From Rhodococcus sp. Leaf247 (GTDB lineage Bacteria; Actinomycetota; Actinomycetes; Mycobacteriales; Mycobacteriaceae), in NCBI RefSeq assembly GCF_001426185.1, contig NZ_LMRP01000001.1, positions 186,483 through 250,482 of the forward strand: a stretch of 64,000 nucleotides of DNA, in the 5' to 3' direction. Below, in pieces: positions 56,668 through 64,000 of the stretch. The first letter of the stretch is position 1. Each line of letters begins with the position of its first letter. The translations under genes and the position numbers were made by a program. The notes under the pieces are model-generated. The model worked only from the letters and a program-made list of their open reading frames with translations, was not told the DNA's origin and did no database searches.

Positions 56668-57822
56668 TCAGAGCTTCAGGAAGGAACGTACCCGGGACGT
56701 CACGCCCGCAACCACGTCGAGATTGGTGCGGACGACGGGTGCGACCGGCCACGAGTACAGAACGGCGCCCGCTCCCAACGCCTCGGCCAGCTTCCACCCG
56801 TCCTCGGTGAGCAGTTCCGCGCCGCGGCGGCGGATGCTGCGGACGTCGCCGCCGGTCCACTCCGCGTCGGAGTCGACCAGGCGGAGCGAGTCGGGCGTCT
56901 TGCCCAGCCCGCGGGGGGTCGCCGCACCGAGAAGGCTGCGCCGCATCGCGTCGTCGACCCCGGTCAGCCCACCCTCCGGCTCCGGTACGAACTCCGAGAT
57001 GCGGTTCTCCGACGCGGTCATCGAGTTGACCAGCGACTGGACCAGGTCGTCGGCCAGCAAGCCGGGGACGGGAATCAGTCGGCCGATGACCAGCGCGGCC
57101 AGCTTCGTCGGGATCCCCGGCGTGGGGATACCCAGTCGGTGCAGGTCCGCGGCGTGCACGTACGCGAACACCAGGTCCTTGTAGGGCAGGATTTCCGGTC
57201 CGGCGATGTCGTAGGCACCGGCGGGGACGTCCGACGACGCGGTTGCCACCAGGTAGTGCACGACGTCGTCGACGGCGATCGGCTGCACGGGCTTGCTCAA
57301 CCAGCTCGGCAGGGGAAGTACCGGGAGCCGATCGGCCAGGTAGCGGATCATCTCGAACGACGTCGACCCGGCGCCGACGACGATGGCTGCCCGCAGCCAG
57401 ACCACCTCGATACCGTCGATGGTCAGGGCCTCGCCCACCTCGGCGCGGCTCGCAAGGTGCTCGGACAGCTTCTCGCCCTCGGGAACGAAGCCGCCGAGAT
57501 AGACGATCCGGCGTACACCCGCGGCCTTGGCGGCCTCGGCGAAATGGCGCGCGGAGGCCAGGTCGGTCGCCCGGTATCCGGACTCGCCGATCGCGTGGAC
57601 CAGGTAGTACGCCACCTCGATGTCTCCGGACGACAGCGCCTCGGCGCAGGAGTCGGCATCCGTGACGTCCAGTCGCACGGCGCGGACGTCGTCGTACCAG
57701 TCGAAATTCGTCAGACGCGTCGGCGTGCGGGAGCCCACCACCACGTCGTCGCCGTCTTTCACCAGCGCAGCGACGAGGCGAGAACCGATGTAGCCACTGG
57801 CCCCGGTCACGAAAGCAGTCAT
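56668..57822 (-). CDS. NAD(P)-binding SDR/NmrA-like protein
   Basis: A 384-residue atypical SDR. Residues 1-300 begin FVTGASGYIGSRLVAALVKDG (split here: FVTGASGYIG then SRLVAALVKDG), with YYLVHAIGES and YLGGFVPEGEKLS; no classical YxxxK active site is obvious. The C-terminal region (about 290-384) is a separate domain ending in two helices, VVAGVTSRVRSFLKL. This two-domain form is common in actinobacteria as an NmrA-like oxidoreductase of unknown substrate. ATG 57822; a GTG-type upstream start is less likely. Confidence 0.8.
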   Translation of the reverse strand: MTAFVTGASGYIGSRLVAALVKDGDDVVVGSRTPTRLTNFDWYDDVRAVRLDVTDADSCAEALSSGDIEVAYYLVHAIGESGYRATDLASARHFAEAAKAAGVRRIVYLGGFVPEGEKLSEHLASRAEVGEALTIDGIEVVWLRAAIVVGAGSTSFEMIRYLADRLPVLPLPSWLSKPVQPIAVDDVVHYLVATASSDVPAGAYDIAGPEILPYKDLVFAYVHAADLHRLGIPTPGIPTKLAALVIGRLIPVPGLLADDLVQSLVNSMTASENRISEFVPEPEGGLTGVDDAMRRSLLGAATPRGLGKTPDSLRLVDSDAEWTGGDVRSIRRRGAELLTEDGWKLAEALGAGAVLYSWPVAPVVRTNLDVVAGVTSRVRSFLKL

Positions 57823-57893
57823 GTTCTCGACATTACGGGTGCAGTGCGCTCGCATACCGCCGCGTGAGAGGCGTCACCGTGCAGACTGTGCTC

Positions 57894-58496
57894 ATGGCCG
57901 ACGTGGATCGACACCGAGCACCCGACAACGATCTGTCGGTGCGCACCGTCCGGCTGCCCGTACCGTCACTCGGCAACATGCTCGGACTCGCCCGCGGCAC
58001 CGTGCTCTGGTCGCTCGACACCGTCGCGTTCGTCGCCCAGCTGCCTCGGCGCATCGACGACCTGTTCGTGCGTGTCGACGAGGTGATCGCCGCGATCGAG
58101 CGCATCACCGACCAGGCTCAGACCGTCATCGGCAAGGTCTCGGCCACCACCGAGGACGCGCAGGGCGTCATCGTCGGGGCGGAGTCGGCCTCGTCCAAGG
58201 CGCTGGCGATGATCTCGGAGCTCGAACCGATCACCAAGCGCGCGATTCCGCTGGGCCGCACCTTCGTGGACAACTTCTCCGAGGCCGAGGTTCAGGCGGC
58301 CGTGAAGCTCGTGGACCAGCTGCCGGAGCTGGTGCAGCGGATGGAGGGCATCATGCCGATCCTCGCCACGCTCGACACGGTGTCCCCCGAGATCCACGAA
58401 CTGCTCGAGGTGACCAAGGACGTGCGCAAGGCCGTCATCGGTATCCCGGGGTTCAAGTTCTTCCGCAATCGCGGCGAGGAACGTCTGCACGACTGA
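57894..58496 (+). CDS. Helical protein of unknown function
   Basis: A 200-residue protein from ATG 57894 (an in-frame GTG at 57864 would add ten residues). After a short hydrophilic start it is almost entirely amphipathic helix: RIDDLFVRVDEVIAAIERI, TDQAQTVIGKVSATTEDAQ and LVDQLPELVQRMEGIMPIL, with heptad-like spacing suggesting coiled coil or a bundle. There is one possible membrane-surface helix near the N-terminus (LGLARGTVLWSLDTVAFVAQL). I do not recognise a family with known function. Confidence 0.65.
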   Translation: MADVDRHRAPDNDLSVRTVRLPVPSLGNMLGLARGTVLWSLDTVAFVAQLPRRIDDLFVRVDEVIAAIERITDQAQTVIGKVSATTEDAQGVIVGAESASSKALAMISELEPITKRAIPLGRTFVDNFSEAEVQAAVKLVDQLPELVQRMEGIMPILATLDTVSPEIHELLEVTKDVRKAVIGIPGFKFFRNRGEERLHD

Positions 58497-58515
58497 TCGT
58501 CGCGCCGCCACACCT

Positions 58516-58577
58516 CGCGAGTACGTCCAGAGTGCTGTGATCCCGGCCTTCTCAGCGACGTTATCGACGTACTCGCG
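58516..58577. repeat. Inverted repeat CGCGAGTACGTC with 38-base loop
   Basis: CGCGAGTACGTC at 58516-58527 is repeated in inverse form (GACGTACTCGCG) at 58566-58577, in the gap between the helical protein and lhr. The 38-base spacer is too long for a tight terminator and there is no U-tract. It may be a REP/MITE-like element or a transcription-end structure. No target duplication was found next to the arms. Confidence 0.55.
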
Positions 58578-58631
58578 GGGGTGGGGACCACACACGGCAA
58601 CCGTGTCGGTGGGTCCGTGCACTATGGAGAG

Positions 58632-61600
58632 GTGAAGAACCCCACCGCTCCGTCGCCCGAGGACGTGCTCGCGCGATTCACGGCTCCGACGCGTGCGTGG
58701 TTCGACGGTGCCTTCCCCGCTCCCACCGCCGCGCAGATCGGCGCGTGGGACTCCATCTCCAGCGGCGCGCACACCTTGGTCGTCGCTCCCACCGGCTCCG
58801 GTAAAACACTGTCAGCATTCCTGTGGGCGCTGGACAAGCTGGTCAGCCGTGATCCCGAGGACACGGCACCGGGCACCCGGGTGCTGTACGTCTCCCCGTT
58901 GAAAGCCCTTGCTGTCGATGTCGAGCGCAACCTCCGCGCACCGTTGGTCGGCATCACCCAGACGGCCAAGTTGCAGGGGGTTGCGCCGCCGGAGATCTCG
59001 GTGGGCGTGCGGTCCGGCGACACCAGCCCCGCCGATCGTCGTCTGATGCTCAAGACGCCGCCGGACATCCTCATCACGACACCGGAATCGTTGTTCCTGA
59101 TGCTGACGTCCGCGGCGCGCGAATCACTCGAACGCGTCGACACCGTCATCGTCGACGAGGTGCATGCCGTCGCCGGCACCAAGCGCGGCGCGCATCTGGC
59201 GCTGTCGCTGGAGCGTCTCGACGCGAGATTGGACAAACCCGCTCAGCGCATCGGTCTGTCCGCGACCGTCCGTCCGCACGAGGAGGTGGGACGCTTCCTC
59301 ACCGGGACTGCACCCATCAGCATCGTGTGCCCGCCGTCGCCGAAGACGTTCGACCTCTCGGTGCGCGTTCCGGTCGAGGACATGACGGAACTCGGCACCA
59401 CCGAGCCGCAGGAGGGGTCCGCGTCGGCCGCCCCACAGCAGGGGTCCATCTGGCCGCATGTCGAGGCGCAGATCGTCGACCTCGTCCTGGAGCACCGGTC
59501 GTCCATCGTCTTCGCCAATTCCCGACGGCTCTCGGAGCGACTCACCGCCCGGCTCAACGAGATCTACGCCGAACGCCTCGGTGACGGCGCCCCCGTCGAC
59601 CACGCACCGCCCTCGCAGATCGGCGCGTCCGGCGACGTCGTCCATGGTGCCGAACCACTGCTGGCACGGGCACACCACGGCAGCGTGAGCAAGGATCAGC
59701 GCGCGCTCATCGAGGACGACCTGAAGTCCGGCCGACTGAAATGCGTCGTGGCCACCAGCAGCCTCGAACTCGGGATCGACATGGGCGCAGTCGATCTGGT
59801 GGTGCAGGTCGAGGCGCCGCCGTCCGTTGCCAGTGGTCTGCAGCGCGTCGGTCGCGCCGGCCACCAGGTCGGCGAGATCTCCCGCGGCGTGCTGTTCCCG
59901 AAGCACCGCACCGACCTGATCCACTGTGCTGTCACCGTGCAGCGGATGACAGACGGGCACATCGAGGCGCTGAAGGTGCCGGCCAATCCGCTCGACATCC
60001 TGGCCCAGCACACCGTGGCGGCGTGCGCGCTCGAACCCATCGACGCCGACGAGTGGTTCGACATGGTCAGGCGCACCGGCAATTTCGGGTCGCTCCCCCG
60101 GTCCGCCTACGAGTCCACGCTGGACCTGCTGTCGGGAAAGTACCCGTCCGACGAGTTCGCCGAGCTGCGGCCACGTTTGGTCTGGGACCGCGACGGTGGA
60201 TCGCTGACCGGTCGCCCCGGCGCCCAGCGTCTGGCGGTCACCTCCGGCGGCGCCATCCCCGACCGCGGACTGTTCGGTGTGTTCATGGTCGGCGAGAAGG
60301 CCAGCCGCGTCGGCGAACTCGACGAGGAGATGGTCTACGAGTCGCGCGTCGGAGACGTCTTCGCCCTCGGCGCCACCAGCTGGCGCATCGAGGAGATCAC
60401 CCACGACCGTGTCCTGGTCAGCCCGGCCTACGGTCAACCGGGCCGGCTTCCGTTCTGGCACGGTGACGGCCTCGGCCGCCCGGCCGAGCTCGGCGAGGCA
60501 CTGGGCGCATTCCTGCGCGAGTCCTCCGACGACGACGCCCTGCGCGAACGACTGCAGCAGAGCGGGCTCGACGTCAACGCGGTGAACAACCTGTCCGCGC
60601 TGCTCACCGAGCAGCGCACCGCGACGGGCCACATGCCCACCGATCGCACGTTGGTCGTCGAACGGTTCCGCGACGAGCTGGGCGACTGGCGTCTGGTGCT
60701 GCACTCCCCCTACGGCCAGCAGGTGCACGCACCGTGGGCCCTCGCCATCGGTGCCCGCCTCATCGAGCGGTACGGCATCGACTCTCAACCGACGGCATCG
60801 GACGACGGCATCATCGTGCGGCTCCCGGACACCGACGACGAGCCGCCGGGCCCGGACCTGTTCGTCTTCGAGAAGGACGAGATCACCGACATCGTCACCG
60901 AGCAGGTCGGTGGCTCCGCGCTCTTCGCATCGCGGTTCCGTGAATGTGCCGCGCGCGCACTGCTTCTCCCCCGCCGCAACCCCGGAAAGCGAGCGCCACT
61001 CTGGCAGCAGCGTCAACGCGCCGCGCAGCTTCTCGACGTGGCCAAGAAGTACCCCACGTTCCCCATCCTGCTCGAGACGGTGCGCGAGTGCCTGCAGGAC
61101 GTCTACGACCTGCCGGCGCTGGAAGACCTGTGCGTCCGCATCGCGCGCCGCCAGATCCGCATCGTCGACGTCGAGACCGACTCGCCGTCACCGTTCGCCA
61201 CGTCGTTGCTCTTCAGCTACGTCGGCCAGTTCATGTACGAGGGCGACTCTCCGCTGGCCGAACGTCGAGCTGCCGCACTGTCTCTCGACGCCTCGCTGCT
61301 GGCGGAGCTGCTCGGACGCGTCGAACTGCGCGACCTGCTCGACGGCGACGTCGTCACCGACACCGAGCTCGAACTGCAGCGCCTCGTCGACGACCGCAAG
61401 GCCCGCGACGCGGAGGGCGTGGCAGACCTGCTGCGCCTGCTCGGCCCGCTCACGACGGCGGAGCTCGAGGCACGCATCGAGTCGCCCGGCTCCGCAGCGC
61501 AGTGGGCGGGCGAGCTCACCGCGGCGCGCCGCGCCCTCGAGGTCTCGTTCGCCGGGTCGCAGTGGTGGGTCGCCATCGAGGACGCCAGCAGACTCCGTGA

Positions 61601-63191
61601 CGCGCTGGGTGTTCCGTTGCCCATCGGCACGCCTGCCGCCTTCATCGAGCCCGTCGAGGATCCCCTCGGCGACCTCGTGAGCCGCTACGCGCGCACGCAC
61701 GGTCCGTTCTCGGTCGCGGACGTCGCCGGCCGTTTCGGCATCGGGTCGGCGGTCGCCCGCGACGCGCTACTGCGCCTCGTCGCCCAGAAGCGCGTGGTGG
61801 AAGGTGAATTCCGGCCCGGCGGTTCCGGCAGCGAGTGGTGTGACGCCGAGGTACTGCGCAGGCTCCGCCGGCGGTCGCTCGCCGCCGCACGCCAGGACGT
61901 CGAACCCGTGTCCACCGGCGTCCTCGGCCGCTTCCTGCCGCGCTGGCAGCACGTCGGCGGCACCCTGCGCGGACTCGACGGCGTGGCGACAGTCATCGAC
62001 CAACTCGCCGGCGTCCCCGCGCCCGCCTCGGCCTGGGAGTCGCTCATCCTGCCGCAACGCGTCCGGGACTACTCCCCCGCAATGCTCGACGAGCTGACCG
62101 CTACCGGCGAAGTCGTGTGGTCCGGCCACGGCGCGATCTCCTCGAAGGACGGGTGGATCTGCCTCCATCCCGCCGACGCCGCACCGGTGACGCTGCCGCC
62201 CGCCAAGGACGACGAACTGACGGACTTGCAGCAGACCGTGCTGCAGGTGCTCTCGGGCGGCGGCGCGTACTTCTTCCGACAGCTGTCCGACACCGTCGGG
62301 CAGCTGCACCAAACCGAGTCCGGCGCACCGGCCGACGACCCGACTCTGGTTGCGGCGCTGTGGGATCTGGTGTGGACTGGGCACCTGACCAACGACACGT
62401 TCGCCCCGCTGCGAGCGCTGCTGCACGGCACCACCCGTTCCGCGCCGAGCCACCGCCCCGCTCGGCGCTCGCCTCGGGCGCGGTCCTACCAACGTTTCGC
62501 GCGACCCTCCCTCCCGACGCGCACGGGCCCGCCCTCCGCGGGTGGTCGGTGGGCGCTGCTCCCGGAGGCCGAGTCCGACCCCACCATTCGGGCACACGCC
62601 ACCTCGGACATCCTGCTCGAGCGGTACGGCGTCGTGACCCGAGGGTCCGTCATGAACGAGGGCGTCCCCGGCGGTTTCGGCGGTGTCTACAAGGTGCTCA
62701 CCGGCTTCGAGGACAGCGGCCGCGCGCGACGCGGGTACTTCGTCGACTCGCTCGGCGGCGCCCAGTTCTCCACCTCGGACGTCGTCGACCGACTGCGAAG
62801 CGAGTCCGAACGGCCCGTCGGGGCCGTGGCCCTCGCCGCCACCGACCCCGCCAATCCGTACGGCGCCGCGCTGCCCTGGCCGAAGAGTCCCGTGGATGCA
62901 GCGTCGGGCCACCGCCCCGGGCGCAAGGCCGGCGCTCTCGTCGTCATGGTGGACGGCGAACTCGTGCTCTACGTCGAGCGCGGCGGCAAGACGGTGCTCA
63001 CCTTCACCGAGGAGCGCGACGTGCTCGTCACCGCGGCGTCGGCTCTTGTGTCGTTGGTGACCACCAGGTCCGTCGACAAGCTGGTGATCGAACGCACCGA
63101 CGGGAGCGACATCCACGGCTCCGTCTTCGCGACGATCCTCACCGAAGCGGGCTTCTCGGCGACGCCGCGTGGCCTCCGGATCAGGGCCTGA
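58632..63191 (+). CDS. lhr: Lhr-type DEAD/DEAH-box DNA helicase
   Basis: A 1519-residue ATP-dependent 3'-5' DNA helicase. Walker A is APTGSGKT at residues 52-59, motif II is DEVHAVAG, and SATVRPHEEV and GRAGHQVGEISRG are later helicase motifs; the C-terminal two-thirds holds the Lhr core and winged-helix modules (Lhr_C). Mycobacterial Lhr unwinds DNA-RNA hybrids and is linked to mitomycin/DNA-damage responses. GTG 58632 gives an N-terminus similar to Rv3296. The coding direction and spacing (3 bases) suggest an operon with nei. Confidence 0.92.
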   Translation: MKNPTAPSPEDVLARFTAPTRAWFDGAFPAPTAAQIGAWDSISSGAHTLVVAPTGSGKTLSAFLWALDKLVSRDPEDTAPGTRVLYVSPLKALAVDVERNLRAPLVGITQTAKLQGVAPPEISVGVRSGDTSPADRRLMLKTPPDILITTPESLFLMLTSAARESLERVDTVIVDEVHAVAGTKRGAHLALSLERLDARLDKPAQRIGLSATVRPHEEVGRFLTGTAPISIVCPPSPKTFDLSVRVPVEDMTELGTTEPQEGSASAAPQQGSIWPHVEAQIVDLVLEHRSSIVFANSRRLSERLTARLNEIYAERLGDGAPVDHAPPSQIGASGDVVHGAEPLLARAHHGSVSKDQRALIEDDLKSGRLKCVVATSSLELGIDMGAVDLVVQVEAPPSVASGLQRVGRAGHQVGEISRGVLFPKHRTDLIHCAVTVQRMTDGHIEALKVPANPLDILAQHTVAACALEPIDADEWFDMVRRTGNFGSLPRSAYESTLDLLSGKYPSDEFAELRPRLVWDRDGGSLTGRPGAQRLAVTSGGAIPDRGLFGVFMVGEKASRVGELDEEMVYESRVGDVFALGATSWRIEEITHDRVLVSPAYGQPGRLPFWHGDGLGRPAELGEALGAFLRESSDDDALRERLQQSGLDVNAVNNLSALLTEQRTATGHMPTDRTLVVERFRDELGDWRLVLHSPYGQQVHAPWALAIGARLIERYGIDSQPTASDDGIIVRLPDTDDEPPGPDLFVFEKDEITDIVTEQVGGSALFASRFRECAARALLLPRRNPGKRAPLWQQRQRAAQLLDVAKKYPTFPILLETVRECLQDVYDLPALEDLCVRIARRQIRIVDVETDSPSPFATSLLFSYVGQFMYEGDSPLAERRAAALSLDASLLAELLGRVELRDLLDGDVVTDTELELQRLVDDRKARDAEGVADLLRLLGPLTTAELEARIESPGSAAQWAGELTAARRALEVSFAGSQWWVAIEDASRLRDALGVPLPIGTPAAFIEPVEDPLGDLVSRYARTHGPFSVADVAGRFGIGSAVARDALLRLVAQKRVVEGEFRPGGSGSEWCDAEVLRRLRRRSLAAARQDVEPVSTGVLGRFLPRWQHVGGTLRGLDGVATVIDQLAGVPAPASAWESLILPQRVRDYSPAMLDELTATGEVVWSGHGAISSKDGWICLHPADAAPVTLPPAKDDELTDLQQTVLQVLSGGGAYFFRQLSDTVGQLHQTESGAPADDPTLVAALWDLVWTGHLTNDTFAPLRALLHGTTRSAPSHRPARRSPRARSYQRFARPSLPTRTGPPSAGGRWALLPEAESDPTIRAHATSDILLERYGVVTRGSVMNEGVPGGFGGVYKVLTGFEDSGRARRGYFVDSLGGAQFSTSDVVDRLRSESERPVGAVALAATDPANPYGAALPWPKSPVDAASGHRPGRKAGALVVMVDGELVLYVERGGKTVLTFTEERDVLVTAASALVSLVTTRSVDKLVIERTDGSDIHGSVFATILTEAGFSATPRGLRIRA

Positions 63192-63194
63192 TCC

Positions 63195-63974
63195 ATGCCC
63201 GAAGGCGACACCGTCTGGCGCACGGCCAACAGTCTGCGCGACGCACTCGACGGCAAGGTTCTCACGACGTGTGATGTCCGCGTGCCGCGCTACGCCACGG
63301 TCGACTTCACCGGCGAGACAGTGGAATCGGTTCTCTCGGCGGGAAAGCATCTCGTCATCGAGGTCGGCGGCAAGGTCATCCACTCCCATCTGAAGATGGA
63401 AGGTGCGTGGCACGTCTACCAGCCGGACACACCGTGGAGACGGCCCGCCTACCAAGCGCGCATCGTGCTGGGAACGAGTGACCGAGTCGCGGTCGGATTC
63501 GAACTCGGCGTCGTGGAGATACTGGATACCGTCGAGGAAGCGGTCGGGTATCTCGGTCCGGATCTGCTAGGGCCCCTGTGGGATCCGGCGGAGGCCCTCG
63601 CGAATCTCGAAGCGGAGCCCGACAGGCCGATCGGTCTGGCTCTGCTCGACCAACGCGTCATCGCCGGTCTGGGGAACGTCTACCGCAACGAGATCCTGTT
63701 CCTGCGCGGCGTCGATCCCCACACTCCCGTTGCCGAGGCGGGCAATCTGGCCAAGATGATCGATCTGTCCCACCGGACGATCACGGCCAACAAGAACCGC
63801 AACGCGCGCACCTTCACCGGTGATCTTCGTGCGGGCCGGCACTTCTGGGTCTACGGCCGGGAGAACAAGCCGTGCCGCCGATGCGGAACGCGCATCCGCG
63901 AGGGGCTGCTCGGCGACAACCCGCTCGAAGAGCGGCAGATCTACTGGTGCCCGAGGTGCCAACCTGCTCCGTGA
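63195..63974 (+). CDS. nei: Formamidopyrimidine/endonuclease VIII-type DNA glycosylase Nei
   Basis: Excises oxidised pyrimidines and cuts the strand. The 259-residue protein begins MPEGDTVWRTA (catalytic Pro2-Glu3), has the segment VIAGLGNVYRNEILF of the helix-two-turn-helix, and ends with a zinc finger, CRRCG ... YWCPRCQ. Lhr lies immediately upstream, as with Rv3296-Rv3297. Length is normal for the family. The 26 bases after its stop hold nothing recognisable. Confidence 0.93.
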   Translation: MPEGDTVWRTANSLRDALDGKVLTTCDVRVPRYATVDFTGETVESVLSAGKHLVIEVGGKVIHSHLKMEGAWHVYQPDTPWRRPAYQARIVLGTSDRVAVGFELGVVEILDTVEEAVGYLGPDLLGPLWDPAEALANLEAEPDRPIGLALLDQRVIAGLGNVYRNEILFLRGVDPHTPVAEAGNLAKMIDLSHRTITANKNRNARTFTGDLRAGRHFWVYGRENKPCRRCGTRIREGLLGDNPLEERQIYWCPRCQPAP

Positions 63975-64000
63975 ACCGGCTGTCCGGTCACGACTTCTCG

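Noticed and set aside
57966..58772. Minus-strand frame of 268 codons across the helical protein and the gap before lhr
   Set aside because: Shadow of the plus-strand gene; composition and lack of start signals argue against it.

Overview
The window is high-GC actinobacterial DNA. Genes for arabinogalactan linkage (wbbL, rmlD), coenzyme F420 (fbiA, fbiB), WhiB2, and the AccD5/AccE5/AccA3 acyl-CoA carboxylase point to a mycolic-acid-containing member of the Mycobacteriales. A Rhodococcus-like Nocardiaceae fits best, but genus is inference. Gene order from base 1 to about 42 kb follows the Mycobacterium tuberculosis Rv3252c-Rv3285 segment (alkB, permease, manA, TobH-like, manB, DUF3499, Rv3259-like, whiB2, fbiA, fbiB, manC, wbbL, rmlD, LCP, TIGR03089, purE, purK, gtrA, PH-domain, birA, accD5, accE5, maf, sseA, sufE-like, accA3). 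The lhr-nei pair (Rv3296-Rv3297) closes the window. This comparison is from memory, not from an alignment.

Layout. 1-6.5 kb: start of an alkane hydroxylase, an amino-acid permease, and the mannose-phosphate genes that feed GDP-mannose. 6.6-10.8 kb: whiB2 and a translationally coupled fbiA-fbiB-Nudix operon for F420. 10.8-16.3 kb: GDP-mannose, rhamnosyl linkage and cell-wall ligase (LCP) genes. 16.3-19.3 kb: a HExxH-motif protein, two crcB fluoride channels and purE-purK. 19.3-25.2 kb: GtrA, a two-component system, PH-domain protein, birA and accD5.

25.2-36.2 kb is the most unusual part. About 11 kb separates accD5 from accE5. It holds two divergent operons around a 450-base control region. 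One has a glycosyltransferase and two WS/DGAT-like acyltransferases. The other has a paralogous glycosyltransferase, a GT2 enzyme and three PapA-like acyltransferases. A fourth PapA-like gene sits between the sufE-like gene and accA3. Together they look like an assembly line for a multiply acylated glycolipid beside the carboxylase that makes (methyl)malonyl-CoA. The product cannot be read from the sequence.

42-45 kb holds small accessory genes (DUF1707, HAD, methyltransferase, MobA-like, PNPOx-like) and a 78-base element with perfect terminal inverted repeats and an 8-base target duplication. 45-55.4 kb is a purine-to-allantoin locus: a permease fused to an OHCU-decarboxylase-like domain, uraD, uraH, urate oxidase, a PucR regulator, 8-oxoguanine deaminase and a two-gene xanthine dehydrogenase. 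Two near-identical palindromic sites precede its two plus-strand operons. 55.4-64 kb holds Lrp/AsnC, CPBP protease, SDR, a helical hypothetical, lhr and nei. I saw no tRNA, rRNA, CRISPR array or complete insertion sequence.
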